Source: Pedobacter schmidteae | GTDB taxonomy: Bacteria > Bacteroidota > Bacteroidia > Sphingobacteriales > Sphingobacteriaceae | Assembly: GCF_900564155.1 (NCBI RefSeq) | Contig: NZ_LS999839.1 | Span: forward strand, 3,159,097-3,223,096 | Length of the DNA stretch: 64,000 bases | Direction of reading: 5' to 3' | Shown: one piece after another, positions 28,119-38,595 of the stretch | Layout: each line of letters opens with the position of its first letter | Numbering within the stretch: position 1 is the stretch's first letter | Made by a program: the position numbers and the translations under genes | The notes under the pieces: model-generated | Told to the model about the DNA's origin: nothing | What the model saw: the letters and a program-made list of their open reading frames with translations, nothing else | Databases searched by the model: none

Positions 28119-29045
28119 TTAAAGTTTTTTGGGAGCTTTATTTTGTTTGTCTTTTGGATCTGCATAAAATTCATCCATTCCGTTGGGTTCATTTTTCATT
28201 TCCACGTTTTCTACCAGTTTTAGTCGCCCACCCAGTAGTTTGTAAGCATCAAAGCTCAAATCGGATGCATAATATTCGAAATCTCCTTCCATTTCCGACG
28301 AAAGTGGGGCCAGATGGTCAAACACAATCATATTAACGGTCCGGTCGAGGGTCAATGTCATAGAATTGAGCTTGTTGTATTCAAAAATGACCCTGTTTTT
28401 GGTTGTGGCCCCTTTTAAACCGTCAAACACTGCCTTTCCAAATACTGGTTGTTCTGTTTTATCGAAAGAAAGTACTTCGATCACTTTTTTTGAAGCTTTG
28501 GCATTTTTTCCCTTCCAACCCAATAAAACGTAGTAGGGTTGGCGACCGCTAATGGCCACGGGGATGACCTGATAGTACCGGGCACCATACCAGTTTTTAC
28601 TTCCGGTAACCTGATTTGGGTCTTTCAGGTTGTTGGTATCGTCTATCAGAGGGAACATTTTTAGTTTCCCATCTTTGGTAGCCATTTGTATGCTACCAAA
28701 AAAACGGTAGGTACCATCCTGAAGCGGAACAGACCAGGAGAATATTCTGAAGGTGTTGTCTGGCGATTTCATCACCGAAATTCTTTTCAGGGAATCGAAA
28801 GGATAACTGAATGATCCCGGAGTTTTGAGTGCTGTAACCAGGGTTTTGATAAACTGAGCATTTGCAGCCAGCTTTTCCTGATCATTTGTTGCCTGATCAG
28901 CTGCTACGCCCATCTGTAGCAACGAGTCCTGATAAATTTTCAGGCGCGATACATTGGTCAGGTTAAAACTGTGCTGTGCCGAAAGTTTTGTTACGGCACA
29001 GCACAATAAAAATATTAATATTAAAGGTTTTAAAGCCTTCATCAT
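28119..29045 (-). CDS. Secreted hypothetical protein downstream of thiolase
   Basis: A 308-residue protein with a signal peptide (LLCCAVTKLSAQ). The mature chain is rich in strands and aromatic residues (WSVPLQDGTYRFFGSIQM, GWKGKNAKASKKVIEVLSF) and ends with a short basic tail. No family with a known role recognised; a periplasmic or surface beta protein is likely. It begins directly after the thiolase stop with no gap, so the two share a transcript, though the functional link is not obvious. Confidence 0.7.
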   Translation of the reverse strand: MMKALKPLILIFLLCCAVTKLSAQHSFNLTNVSRLKIYQDSLLQMGVAADQATNDQEKLAANAQFIKTLVTALKTPGSFSYPFDSLKRISVMKSPDNTFRIFSWSVPLQDGTYRFFGSIQMATKDGKLKMFPLIDDTNNLKDPNQVTGSKNWYGARYYQVIPVAISGRQPYYVLLGWKGKNAKASKKVIEVLSFDKTEQPVFGKAVFDGLKGATTKNRVIFEYNKLNSMTLTLDRTVNMIVFDHLAPLSSEMEGDFEYYASDLSFDAYKLLGGRLKLVENVEMKNEPNGMDEFYADPKDKQNKAPKKL

Positions 29046-30224
29046 TTAGTTTAGGTTTTCTATCACCAACGCACTGGCTCCGCCGCCACCGTTACAAATA
29101 CCGGCAACACCGATTTTGCCATTGTTTTGTGACAAAACGGAAATCAGGGTAACTACAATCCGGGCACCTGAGGCACCCAGCGGGTGACCCAATGAAACAG
29201 CACCGCCATTTACATTTACCTTTTCACTATTTAAGCCCAGTTCTTTGTTGTTGGCCAGCGAAACTACAGAAAAAGCCTCATTGATTTCAAAATAATCAAC
29301 ATCAGCAATGCTTTTTCCTGCTTTTTGCAAGGCCAGAGGGATAGCTTTTGAAGGAGCGGTGGTAAACCATTCTGGTGCCTGTTGCGCATCAGCATAGGCA
29401 AGGACTTTGGCCAGGGGCTTTAATCCAAGTTCTTTGGCCTTATCGGCACTCATCAGTACCAGGGCTGCGGCTCCGTCATTTAAGGTCGAAGCATTGGCTG
29501 CAGTTACTGTTCCATCTTTTTTAAACACAGGTTTTAAACCCGGTATTTTATCAAATTTAACAGCAAAAGGTTCTTCATCGTTATGAATCAGGGTTACTTC
29601 TCCTTTACGGTCTTTCATTTCTACCGCAACAATTTCTGCATCAAATTTGCCGTCAGTTTGTGCTGCCTGCGATTTTTTATAAGAACTAATGGCAAAAGCA
29701 TCTTGTTCTTCGCGGCTAAAACCACATTCGGTAGCGCATAGTTCTGCTGCCGATCCCATGTGATAGTCATTATATACGTCCCAAAGCCCGTCTTTTACTA
29801 GTCCGTCGGTTAACTGTCCATGTCCTAAACGGTAGCCATTGCGGGCTTTGTCCAGGTAATAAGGTACATTGCTCATACTTTCCATACCGCCGGCTACCAC
29901 AATCTCATTCTGGCCCAGGGCAATACTTTGCGCGGCAAGCATAATGGCTTTGGTGCCAGATGCGCAAACTTTGTTGACGGTGGTTGAAGGTACATCGGGC
30001 AAACCTGCAAATTTTGCGGCCTGCGTGGCTGGTGCCTGGCCCAGATTGGCCGATAAAACATTGCCCATATATACTTCCTGAATGTCGGCTGGTTTTATTC
30101 CTGCCTTTTCTACTGCTGCTTTAATGGCAAAACCGCCCAGTTGGGTAGCAGAGAAACTTGATAATGCGCCTCCAAAACTACCTATTGGGGTTCGTACTGC
30201 CGATACAATGACTACTTCTTTCAT
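29046..30224 (-). CDS. Acetyl-CoA C-acetyltransferase (thiolase)
   Basis: I start at the ATG complement 30222-30224 ([15 protein letters not shown]), the usual thiolase beginning, rather than an upstream Met nine codons before. The 392-residue enzyme condenses or splits acetyl groups between acetyl-CoA and acetoacetyl-CoA. C87 in NKVCASG is the acyl-accepting Cys; [10 protein letters not shown] and CNGGGGASA near the C-terminus hold the His and second Cys. With scoA/scoB it could form an acetoacetate-use route, although the genes are 18 kb apart. Confidence 0.95.
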   Translation of the reverse strand: MKEVVIVSAVRTPIGSFGGALSSFSATQLGGFAIKAAVEKAGIKPADIQEVYMGNVLSANLGQAPATQAAKFAGLPDVPSTTVNKVCASGTKAIMLAAQSIALGQNEIVVAGGMESMSNVPYYLDKARNGYRLGHGQLTDGLVKDGLWDVYNDYHMGSAAELCATECGFSREEQDAFAISSYKKSQAAQTDGKFDAEIVAVEMKDRKGEVTLIHNDEEPFAVKFDKIPGLKPVFKKDGTVTAANASTLNDGAAALVLMSADKAKELGLKPLAKVLAYADAQQAPEWFTTAPSKAIPLALQKAGKSIADVDYFEINEAFSVVSLANNKELGLNSEKVNVNGGAVSLGHPLGASGARIVVTLISVLSQNNGKIGVAGICNGGGGASALVIENLN

Positions 30225-30402
30225 TAATGTTTTTAAGTTAGTTGAAAGCAAAGTTAACTAATTACGGTGTATGGGTGGTTAAGTTGCAGGTAATTTAACG
30301 TTTACAAAGCAGTATGTTTCGTTCTCTATGAATTTTAATCTTGGTTTGATGTTGCACTTGGTTAGGGCTCATTGTAGATTCAGTGCAGGTTCACAAAAAA
30401 AA

Positions 30403-30424
30403 GCCATCCTTATCAAAGGATGGC
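30403..30424 (-). terminator. Rho-independent terminator after the MFS gene
   Basis: GCCATCCTT pairs with AAGGATGGC around a small loop, with a T-run on the minus strand after it. It lies 30 nt beyond the stop of the MFS gene. Confidence 0.88.
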
Positions 30425-30453
30425 CGGGATTGGTGATTGGGAATGGTGATAGA

Positions 30454-31644
30454 TTATACCTGCTCACAAACAGCAGGTACAATTTTTATTCCTTCAATTT
30501 TTTCTTTTTTCGCCTTTTGTTTTTCAGGCAACCTGATAAAGCTAATGCCAAGAGTGATGGTCAGCAATGCAATACTCATCCAGATAATCTGCTGAATGCC
30601 GTATTGCGCTATCACGAAACCTCCTAGTAAGGCTCCCAGGGAAATACCAATATTGTAACAGGAGGTCAACAGGCTGTTTACAAACTCCAGGGCACTATGA
30701 GGTACGGCCTGAGTGGTACGGATATTGGGCACCAGAAACCCGCCGGTATGTATCAGTCCCCATATAGAAAGAATAAGAACCATAGGTGTGAAGATATCTC
30801 CAAAATAATAAGCCAATGCCTGGGTTGAAATCAGGAGAACGAAAAAAAGTCTGCTGGTGAGTGTTACGTTTTTACTTAATGCAATTCCTGCCAGCCAGTT
30901 GCCTATAATTCCCATACCACCAAATAATAACAACATCATACTGATTTGAACGCCGTTCATGTGAGTGATTTTTTCCAGATAACCCGCCAGATAGCTATAA
31001 CTTGAAAACATCGCCGCCAGGGTAAGAATAGTGGAAAGGAGGTTGAGCCATAATTTTGGATCTCTTAATACAAACAACTGACTCTCGGCTGCTTTTTCTT
31101 TACCAGCTGGCATTGAGGGAACAAAAAATGATAAACCCAGGAAAGCGATCAGGCTGATAAAGCTGGCCAGGAAAAAAGAAGCCTGCCAGTTGTTAAAAAA
31201 TTCTACTGCATAGGTGGTAATGGGAACTCCTAATACAGTGGCTAGACTAAGACCGGTCATGACTATGGAAACGGCTTTGGCGCCACCTTGTTTAAAGGCG
31301 ACTGCAAGGGAGATATTCCAAAATAAAGGATGTAAAAATGCGGGTAAAATCCTCGCGATCATCAATACGGCGAAACTGGGGGCGAAAGCTGAAAGCAGAT
31401 TTGATAATATAAAAATAGCCAATACCAGACATAGCAGTAGCTTTCGGTTGATTTTGGAAGTCAGGGCGGTTATAAATGGTGAAGATATGGCAACAGTGAG
31501 TGCAAAGGCGCTGAGCAGCCATCCGGCTGTATCTATGGATACCTGAAATTCCCTGCTGATTATAGGTAAAATTCCAATAACGCCAAATTCGGTGGTGATG
31601 ATGCCAAACGCTCCGAGTGCCAGAATGTAAATCGATTTTTTCAT
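30454..31644 (-). CDS. MFS transporter, drug/sugar efflux type
   Basis: A 396-residue MFS permease with twelve hydrophobic segments. The start (MKKSIYILALGAFGIITTEF) and the LPIISREF and INRKLLLC parts resemble the AraJ/YdhP (DHA1) efflux branch. The gene is divergent from an AraC-family regulator 87 nt away, which probably controls it. Substrate unknown; export of sugars, arabinose-like compounds or drugs are options. Confidence 0.88.
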   Translation of the reverse strand: MKKSIYILALGAFGIITTEFGVIGILPIISREFQVSIDTAGWLLSAFALTVAISSPFITALTSKINRKLLLCLVLAIFILSNLLSAFAPSFAVLMIARILPAFLHPLFWNISLAVAFKQGGAKAVSIVMTGLSLATVLGVPITTYAVEFFNNWQASFFLASFISLIAFLGLSFFVPSMPAGKEKAAESQLFVLRDPKLWLNLLSTILTLAAMFSSYSYLAGYLEKITHMNGVQISMMLLLFGGMGIIGNWLAGIALSKNVTLTSRLFFVLLISTQALAYYFGDIFTPMVLILSIWGLIHTGGFLVPNIRTTQAVPHSALEFVNSLLTSCYNIGISLGALLGGFVIAQYGIQQIIWMSIALLTITLGISFIRLPEKQKAKKEKIEGIKIVPAVCEQV

Positions 31645-31731
31645 CTATGATTTAAAATTTATTTCACAAAAATGAACAGAATAATATGATTATATCAGTA
31701 TATTTTAATGATAATATGGTAATTTTGCAGT

Positions 31732-32574
31732 ATGACAAAAGAGAACATACACCGCCTGGTTGACATAGAATATTGTAAGGCCGAGCAATGTCCGGTAAGA
31801 GATTTACGACTTTCTTTTTTTCAGATGGTATATGTCGTTTCTGGTTCCGGATTTTTAAAGATAAACGATAACAGGGTGGATTACAGTGCTGGTAGCTTGT
31901 TGTTGCTCACGCCTAATGATCTTCATAGTTTTGAGATTTCTACTGCTACTGAATTTTTATTTGTGAAATTTACCGAGCGGTATGTAAGGGAATACAAATG
32001 GAAAAACATCAATTGTATTGAATGTTTATTGTACCATTCCTCTCATTTATTGGGCTGCATACTGAGGAATAAATCTGATGTATTTTTGGTCAGTTCCATA
32101 GTAGATTCGCTATTGCATGTCATGCGGCATAACGACGTGTACAACGAAGATCTGACATTACATTACGTGAATGCCTTAATTGTAATTGCTGCCAGAAATA
32201 TATCAAAGATGAGGCCTGCTCAATCTGTAATAAATACCGATAAACGAATATTGGCTATCATTGATTATATCCAATCGAATATCTATGATCCACATCGGCT
32301 AAAGGCATCGGTAATCAGTGCTGAGTTTGATTTGTCTGAGACTTACCTGGGTAGTTATTTTAAGAAACAATGTGGCGAAACCATTCAGCATTTTATTTCA
32401 AACTATAAAATGAGGTTGATAGAGCACCGATTAAGGTTTAGTGACCGGCGGATCAACGAAATTGTAGGTGAGTTTGGTTTTGCAGATGAAAGCCATTTAA
32501 ACAAATTTTTTAAGAAACGCCACCAGGTGAGTTTAACGGAGTTCAGGAAATCAGCTGCAATGTGTGCCATTTAG
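31732..32574 (+). CDS. AraC family transcriptional regulator
   Basis: A 280-residue regulator. The N-terminal half is a cupin-like ligand/effector domain (GSGFLKINDNRVDYSAGSLL); the C-terminal 95 residues hold two helix-turn-helix motifs, ending with VGEFGFADESHLNKFFKKR, typical of AraC/XylS. It is divergently transcribed from an MFS transporter, and the shared AT-rich 87-nt region must contain both promoters. The effector is unknown. Confidence 0.92.
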   Translation: MTKENIHRLVDIEYCKAEQCPVRDLRLSFFQMVYVVSGSGFLKINDNRVDYSAGSLLLLTPNDLHSFEISTATEFLFVKFTERYVREYKWKNINCIECLLYHSSHLLGCILRNKSDVFLVSSIVDSLLHVMRHNDVYNEDLTLHYVNALIVIAARNISKMRPAQSVINTDKRILAIIDYIQSNIYDPHRLKASVISAEFDLSETYLGSYFKKQCGETIQHFISNYKMRLIEHRLRFSDRRINEIVGEFGFADESHLNKFFKKRHQVSLTEFRKSAAMCAI

Positions 32575-32830
32575 TGTTTTGTTAGCTGTCAAATATGCTG
32601 ATCGGATAAGTAAATACTTATGCTAATATAATCGACAGGGCTACATCGAATTTGCTAATTGCTTTCGGCGATGCTCTGATACTTCCACCAGCGAGTTTAG
32701 CAGTTAGCTATAAAAACACTCTCTTTTTAGTTTTATAAGAATATTTTCCCGTTGTGTCAATGTATAGTCGTTTTGCTCCGTATTAGTTGTATATGTATTT
32801 TTAACATAAAAAGTTACTGTATCATAACAT

Positions 32831-34129
32831 ATGCCCAAACAAACTTATAAACTTATTTTAACCCAATATCTGGTCATATGCGAAAAGCTCATTATTCAGA
32901 AGGAGGGATGGGATGTAATCTCGAATTGGTCTAATGCCGACTATATCAGGCTTTGTACGGCAATATCAAGGGAAACCCGTATTTATATAAGCGCTGCTAC
33001 ATTAAAAAGAATATTTGGAAAGGTAAGGACAGAGAAGTTTTATATACCGCAAAAAGCTACATTAGACGCACTTGCCATCTTCGTAGGTTATGTAGATTGG
33101 GGAGATTTTGAAGAAAAGAATAAATCTGCCCTAAATACGGGACCTCTTGCTCTTCCATTTGTAAGGACTAACCCAATTTTAGAAAAACGAATAAAAAGTA
33201 AAGCCGCCATCTGGCTACTTTGTTTTTTTGTTCTTTTAATTTCTGTTTTATCTTTTACCTTCTTGAAATGGAATAGAGTTTCTGATCCAGAAAAGGTGAG
33301 GTTAATCTGTATTAATCCTGAGGGGGTAAATTTTCTTGCGGCCAGGTTTAAACTGTTGTTCCCCGAAGGCTATAAGGATACCAGTTCTTTTGTGGTTGAC
33401 TTTAATGACAAACATTCCAAAATACTACCGAATGCCTGGGATGAAACACTTCATTATTATGATACTCCTGGGTATTACAAACCTGTTTTGAGATGGAAAG
33501 GAAAGCCAATCGATACTACCCAGGTTTATGTCAAGTCTGACGGTTGGTTTGCTTATGCAGTAGAGCATTATGGCTCAAACAAAAAACAAAGGTTGCGTAA
33601 GCTGGACGGACAATTGGAAAATGTGAAACCTTTTTATCATACAGAGCTTTCTAAAGCGGGAATAGATACACTGAAGTTTTATTTTGTTAACCTCTTGAAT
33701 ATCAAAAAAACGAACATCAGTGGCGACAATTTTGAATTGCGGGCCAGGGTAAGAACTTTTGGCCAAGTTGACCGGGGGATATGTTCGCAAGTAAATTTTC
33801 AGATTTATGGAACCCATTCTCAGCATTATACCGGGATCATAAGCCGCGAATGTACTGAATGGGCTGATGCGGTTTTTTCTGAACAGGTTAAACAGGGACC
33901 AAAGGATAACCTGGCCAGTTTGGGAATAAATCTAAGCACTAAAGGCGATGAAGTGGTACTTAATGTAAGCCAACAAAAAGTCAGGCTCTATGCAAACAAT
34001 AAACTGATTTATACGACCACCTATCGGAAACCCATAGGAAAGGTTCTCGGAGTAAGAGTTTTATTTCAGGGACAGGGCGAGGTGCAGTCCTTTTATCTAA
34101 AGGACTTGAAAACTGGTGAGTTTTTTTAA
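32831..34129 (+). CDS. Membrane-anchored protein with regulator-like N-terminus
   Basis: A 432-residue protein in three parts. The N-terminus (1-105) has a helical pattern (SAATLKRIFGKV, then PQKATLDALAIFVGY and W-x-x-F) seen at the start of several Bacteroidota proteins; it looks DNA-binding-like, but no experimental basis is known to me. Residues 120-142 form one membrane helix (AAIWLLCFFVLLISVLSFTF). The outside part (150-432) is strand-rich and may be a concanavalin-like beta-sandwich. A one-component membrane sensor/regulator is a reasonable guess. It is preceded by 256 nt in which I see no gene. Confidence 0.65.
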   Translation: MPKQTYKLILTQYLVICEKLIIQKEGWDVISNWSNADYIRLCTAISRETRIYISAATLKRIFGKVRTEKFYIPQKATLDALAIFVGYVDWGDFEEKNKSALNTGPLALPFVRTNPILEKRIKSKAAIWLLCFFVLLISVLSFTFLKWNRVSDPEKVRLICINPEGVNFLAARFKLLFPEGYKDTSSFVVDFNDKHSKILPNAWDETLHYYDTPGYYKPVLRWKGKPIDTTQVYVKSDGWFAYAVEHYGSNKKQRLRKLDGQLENVKPFYHTELSKAGIDTLKFYFVNLLNIKKTNISGDNFELRARVRTFGQVDRGICSQVNFQIYGTHSQHYTGIISRECTEWADAVFSEQVKQGPKDNLASLGINLSTKGDEVVLNVSQQKVRLYANNKLIYTTTYRKPIGKVLGVRVLFQGQGEVQSFYLKDLKTGEFF

Positions 34130-34305
34130 GAAAAAAACTTTCTTAATTTTCAGTTGTTTATCTTGTTCATTGGTCTGAACAAACAATGCATAAGTAAAAA
34201 AAAGGTTACCCATGCCATTCATGGTATATTGCGGCTCATTATTCAACTGCAGCTCATCTATAAAGAGGGAATATTTTGCCAGGATTTTATTTAAAAATTA
34301 TAAAT

Positions 34306-35148
34306 ATGAAAAAGTTATACACACTCATTATTGCAACATTGTTTTCACTGCAGATTTCTGCACAAACCAAAACCAAATTGGACATTGTTCAAAAAATCAA
34401 TGGCGAGGAAATGAAAGGGAAAGTTACCAGGGTTACCGATACCGACGTTTCATTTGTTTACACCGGTGAAACGGTAGAATATGTCATTAAAAAATCGGAT
34501 ATTCTTAAAATAGTTCATGCCAGTGGCAGGGTAGAAAGCTTTGCGCAGACCGCGATGCCAGCCCAGGCGAGGCAAGGGGATGTGGTTGCTATGAGCGCTA
34601 CATCTACAGACCACCACAACAAGATTGCCATTTTGCCATTTACATTTCTCATGGACAATAAACCCGGTGCAGACGAGATTGGCTATAAGGCACAGGAAGA
34701 TGCTTATGGCTTTTTATCTCAGCACTCGGCAGGTTATACCATTCTCGACCCGAGAACTACTAATGCATTACTGGCAAAGGCTGGGATGACCAGGGATAAA
34801 ATGATGGGCTTTACCATGAAGGAAATCTGCGATGCTCTAGGCATAGAATATGTTATTGATGGCTCGGTAACTCAGACCACAGGTTATGCCACTTCTTATT
34901 CTAGCGGAAGTACCAATTCGAAAGTTAAAAGGGATGGTGATGAAAAAATTAAGGGGGTGTCCAGCACCAGTTCGAACTATGGAAATTCAGTTCAACGTTA
35001 CGGTGTTGCGGTGAGCCTTCATATTTACATGGATAACAACGCAAGTATTTACAATCAGAGCCATAAAGCTTTTTTAACCAATACCGATGGCTCGTACAGC
35101 AGCCCTTTGGAATATTTGTTAAAACGCTGTCCACTTTACAGAAAATAA
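34306..35148 (+). CDS. Secreted protein with CsgG/TolB-like domain
   Basis: I choose the ATG at 34306 (MKKLYTLIIATLFSLQISAQ), which gives a clean signal peptide; the frame opens ten codons earlier. Residues 25-75 form a small beta domain (KVTRVTDTDVSFVYTG). From about 105 the segment NKIAILPFTFL, then a DxRTTNALL part and IEYVIDGSVTQTTG resemble the CsgG/FlgO/TolB-N fold, in which a protein with this domain gathers at the periplasmic side of the outer membrane. No lipid-attachment Cys. Role unknown. Confidence 0.68.
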   Translation: MKKLYTLIIATLFSLQISAQTKTKLDIVQKINGEEMKGKVTRVTDTDVSFVYTGETVEYVIKKSDILKIVHASGRVESFAQTAMPAQARQGDVVAMSATSTDHHNKIAILPFTFLMDNKPGADEIGYKAQEDAYGFLSQHSAGYTILDPRTTNALLAKAGMTRDKMMGFTMKEICDALGIEYVIDGSVTQTTGYATSYSSGSTNSKVKRDGDEKIKGVSSTSSNYGNSVQRYGVAVSLHIYMDNNASIYNQSHKAFLTNTDGSYSSPLEYLLKRCPLYRK

Positions 35149-35265
35149 GTAAAATAAAATATCTTGTTATATTATTACCGAGCATAGGTAACTACAACTC
35201 ATCGGAAAGAAGCCGCTTGGTAATGATGTAATTATCAATGAAAATTTCAAAAAATAAAAAATCAA

Positions 35266-35796
35266 ATGAACAAAAAATTACTCTCCCTTACCGTATTGGT
35301 TGGTTTAACCATTTCTGCTTATGCCCAAAAAGGAAAAAATGAAGTACAATTATCTGGTCAGGTAGGCTTCCCGACTGGCCAACTTGCAGATGTGGCTAAG
35401 ACCGGTTATGGTTTTGCAGCTAAAGGAATGTATGGCTTTAGCCTTAGAAAACAACAGGTAACACTTGAAGCTGGCTATAATCGTTTCCAGGTTGACGTTT
35501 TGCCAGGTGGTATAGACGGGTACTATTCAGCCATCCCAATTTATACTGGTTATCGTTATACTATTGGAGGTTTTCATCTGGAGCCACAGGCGGGAATTTC
35601 CATCAATAGAGTGGCAGGATCCTCCGGCGCTGCATCTGCCAGTTCAACCAAAACTAATTTTGCCTGGGCAACTTCGGTAAGTTACAGCTTGAAATCTGTT
35701 GAATTGGGACTTAGGTATCAAAGTTCAGAAATGAAAGATTCTGAAGAGGGGCTGACTTTTGTGGGGATACGTCTGGCTTATAATCTCTCGTTGTAA
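35266..35796 (+). CDS. Small outer-membrane beta-barrel protein
   Basis: A 176-residue protein with signal peptide (VGLTISAYAQ) and about eight alternating amphipathic strands (VQLSGQVGFPTG, GFAAKGMYGFSL, YTGYRYTIGGFHLEPQAG). The sequence ends RLAYNLSL, fitting an OmpA/OmpX-like small porin fold. It has no enzyme motif. It belongs to the envelope gene run 32831-36253. Confidence 0.75.
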   Translation: MNKKLLSLTVLVGLTISAYAQKGKNEVQLSGQVGFPTGQLADVAKTGYGFAAKGMYGFSLRKQQVTLEAGYNRFQVDVLPGGIDGYYSAIPIYTGYRYTIGGFHLEPQAGISINRVAGSSGAASASSTKTNFAWATSVSYSLKSVELGLRYQSSEMKDSEEGLTFVGIRLAYNLSL

Positions 35797-35884
35797 TTAA
35801 AGCTGAATGCATTAAGCCGTATTTGCTTTGTGATGATTACAAGGTAAATACAGTTTGTTATCTAATTATATTAAGCTGTAGAAA

Positions 35885-36253
35885 ATGAAACATTTGCTAT
35901 TACTGATATTTTCTTTTTTTCTTTTTTCGGTTAACGTCAATGCCCAGACTTCGGCAGAACTGATTGGTAAATGGAAATTGGTTAAATGGACCAAAAAAGG
36001 AAAGGAAAAGGATATTTTAAAGGAGTTTAAAACGGATCAGGTTTATCAGGTATTTAAAGATGACAACAAATTTATTAGCGTTAATGGAGAAAAGGAGAAT
36101 AAGGGGAAATGGAAATTATCTAAGGAAAATGATATATTGACCATTCGGTCAGGAATTTTTGTTGTCGATTTTCATGTCGATTATTTTGATGCGAAGAAGC
36201 GGATTATTACTGCAGACGAAGTGGGAACTCTGGAGTATGAGAAAGTAGAGTGA
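35885..36253 (+). CDS. Lipocalin-like secreted protein
   Basis: A 122-residue protein with signal peptide (FSVNVNAQ), then LIGKWKLVKWTKKGKEK and a series of short strands, as in lipocalin-like domains of Bacteroidota. A small ligand-binding role is possible. The gene is followed by 254 nt without an ORF that I would call; a putative promoter for the next gene lies in it. Confidence 0.65.
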   Translation: MKHLLLLIFSFFLFSVNVNAQTSAELIGKWKLVKWTKKGKEKDILKEFKTDQVYQVFKDDNKFISVNGEKENKGKWKLSKENDILTIRSGIFVVDFHVDYFDAKKRIITADEVGTLEYEKVE

Positions 36254-36449
36254 TTTTATATGCTAAGGATTGGTCCATACTTCCCACATCAGTTGGATAG
36301 GGGCTTTAAGTTTCCTGGTTGTTCGTATTTCCCTGTTTTCATTTTTTTTCATGGTTTTGTCGTTTAGCATTTGAGTACTGCTATCGGTTTCTGGTAACTG
36401 TCAGTAGCGAGAGTTCTACCTACGCAGGAGAACTGCTTATGGTATAGCA

Positions 36450-36483
36450 TTTGAACAAACTGACAAAAAATATGTTATTTTTG
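36450..36483 (+). promoter_or_regulatory. Candidate Bacteroidota promoter of the 7TM-HD gene
   Basis: TTTG at 36450-36453 and TATTTTTG at 36476-36483 match the -33/-7 pair TTTG and TAnnTTTG with 22 nt spacing. The start codon is 25 nt beyond. Confidence 0.45.
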
Positions 36484-36507
36484 AATAAATAATCAATTTA
36501 TATCGCC

Positions 36508-38589
36508 TTGGCCAAGATCAGAAAAAACTCCCATAAGGTACTGTACAGGAAGTATTCATCCAACATTAAATACATCATGATGGTACTTTCCGTATTGATC
36601 ATCACTGTTTTTTTACCTAAGCAACCTCGTTTTCGTTATGAATTTGAAAAGGGAACAATATGGAAAAATAAAGACCTGGTATCGCCTTTTAGTTTTGCGA
36701 TATTAAAAACCAGTCCGCAGGTTACCATTGATAAAAAGGATGCCTTGGACAATGTTTTGCCGATCTATAAATTAAATAAGGATTTGTTTAATGTGGTTGA
36801 GGAAGCATACCTGACCGAATTTGATGTGAAATGGCGGTCTAATACCTTCCCGGAAAATGAGAATCCGGCTTATAAGCAGTCCTCGTTTAAATTGCTTAAA
36901 TATATATACGATAAGGGCATCATAGCTATAAATATCAAGCATCAAAAAGGAGAGACAGGTAACTACGATTTCTCGTTACTGAACAACAATGTTTCTAAAA
37001 CGGTAAATACTCAGGATGTTTTTACAGTACAAACGGCGCTTGTGTATTTTAAAGACAATTTCAAATCCATCAATTTAAAAGAGAAAGAGGTAGTTGAGAA
37101 CCTGGTAGAGGATCATTTGCAGCCTAATATTGTTTTTGATGAGAAGCTGACTGCAGTGGTACAAAACAGTACCATCAACAGCTTGTCCACAACCCGGGGG
37201 ATGGTGCAGAAGGGCGAGCTGATTATATCAAAAGATAACGTGGTGGATGATGAGGTTTATCAAAAGCTTTTGTCATTTAAAGAGGCTTATGAGGCACAGA
37301 CTAAAACGATAGGCGACAGTAAGGTAGTTTATTTTGGGCAAATCCTGCTGGTGGGCTTTATTGTGAGTTTACTGATGGTATTTTTGAAGCTGTTCAGAAA
37401 GGATATTTTTGCAGACAACAGGCAGCTATCCCTGATACTGCTGGTGATTACTACCATGTTGCTGGCCTTAACCTGGGCCATTAAGCTCGATTTACCAAGT
37501 ATCTATTACATCCCATTTTGTATTGTTCCTATTATTATACGGATATTATTTGATACGAGGCTTGCGTTGTACCTGCATTTGCTGGTGGTGCTTATTTCGG
37601 GTTTTTTTGTGCCCAATAGTTTCGAGTTTGTGTTTTATCAGGTTACATCGGGGATGGTGGCTATTTACAGCATCCGGAATCTGATAAAAAGGGAGCAACT
37701 ACTGTTGTCGGCTTTATTTATTCTTTCGGCCTATTTTATTGCTTTCCTGGGGATCGGTTTGTTACGTGAAGGTTCTTTTACGCAGGTAGAGTGGTTAAAT
37801 TTTGTGCCTTTTATGATCAGCGTATTACTTTCACTACTGGCTTATCCATTGATTTATGCTTTCGAAAAAATGTTCGGCATTACATCTGATGTGGCTTTGA
37901 TAGAGTTGACCAATACCAATAACAAGCTTTTAAGAGAGCTGGCTTTTAAAGCTCCAGGCACTTTCCAGCATTCGTTGCAGGTAGCCAACCTGGCCGAAGC
38001 GGCGATATTTAAAATAGGAGGAAATTCGCTATTGGTAAGGGCCGGGGCATTGTACCACGATATTGGTAAAATAGAGAATCCGCAATATTTTATTGAGAAC
38101 CAAAATACGGCCTTGAGTCCGCATGATAAGCTGCCGTACGAGCAAAGTGCTCAGATCATCATTAAACATGTGCACAAGGGCATAGAAATTACCCGTAGGC
38201 ATCAGTTGCCCGAAAGTGTGATCGATTTTATCAGAACGCACCACGGCAATACCCGGGTAGATTATTTTTATCAGTCGTTTTTAAAGAACTCGCCTGAGAA
38301 ATTTGTGGATGAAAATATTTTCAGATACCCGGGACCTATACCTTTTTCTAAAGAAACTGGTGTTTTAATGCTGGCCGATTCGGTGGAAGCGGCGTCGAGA
38401 AGTCTGAAAAATCCGGATGCTCAGAGCATAAATGACCTGGTCGAAAGGATCATTAACTATAAATTGGAACAAAATCAGTTAGATAATTGCGATATTACGT
38501 TAAAAGATATAGAAACTATAAAGTTGATTTTCAAGACGATGCTGATGAGCATCTATCATGTTCGCATAGATTATCAACAAACCTTGTAA
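36508..38589 (+). CDS. 7TM-HD (PgpH-like) cyclic-di-AMP phosphodiesterase family protein
   Basis: A 693-residue membrane protein. It starts at TTG (LAKIRKNSHKVLYRKYSS), since the first ATG lies inside the first hydrophobic segment. In order: N-terminal helix (about 24-38), a periplasmic domain to about 265, seven membrane helices (270-460), and a cytoplasmic HD domain. The HD residues are visible as FQHSLQVANLAEAA (about 486) and ALYHDIGK (about 515). PgpH enzymes of this layout hydrolyse c-di-AMP; that activity is inferred from the family. Two tRNA genes follow. Confidence 0.9.
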   Translation: MAKIRKNSHKVLYRKYSSNIKYIMMVLSVLIITVFLPKQPRFRYEFEKGTIWKNKDLVSPFSFAILKTSPQVTIDKKDALDNVLPIYKLNKDLFNVVEEAYLTEFDVKWRSNTFPENENPAYKQSSFKLLKYIYDKGIIAINIKHQKGETGNYDFSLLNNNVSKTVNTQDVFTVQTALVYFKDNFKSINLKEKEVVENLVEDHLQPNIVFDEKLTAVVQNSTINSLSTTRGMVQKGELIISKDNVVDDEVYQKLLSFKEAYEAQTKTIGDSKVVYFGQILLVGFIVSLLMVFLKLFRKDIFADNRQLSLILLVITTMLLALTWAIKLDLPSIYYIPFCIVPIIIRILFDTRLALYLHLLVVLISGFFVPNSFEFVFYQVTSGMVAIYSIRNLIKREQLLLSALFILSAYFIAFLGIGLLREGSFTQVEWLNFVPFMISVLLSLLAYPLIYAFEKMFGITSDVALIELTNTNNKLLRELAFKAPGTFQHSLQVANLAEAAIFKIGGNSLLVRAGALYHDIGKIENPQYFIENQNTALSPHDKLPYEQSAQIIIKHVHKGIEITRRHQLPESVIDFIRTHHGNTRVDYFYQSFLKNSPEKFVDENIFRYPGPIPFSKETGVLMLADSVEAASRSLKNPDAQSINDLVERIINYKLEQNQLDNCDITLKDIETIKLIFKTMLMSIYHVRIDYQQTL

Positions 38590-38595
38590 TTTTTT

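Noticed and set aside
31720..31727. TAATTTTG as promoter of the AraC gene
   Set aside because: It is only 4 nt from the start codon, which would leave no leader; position makes it unlikely.
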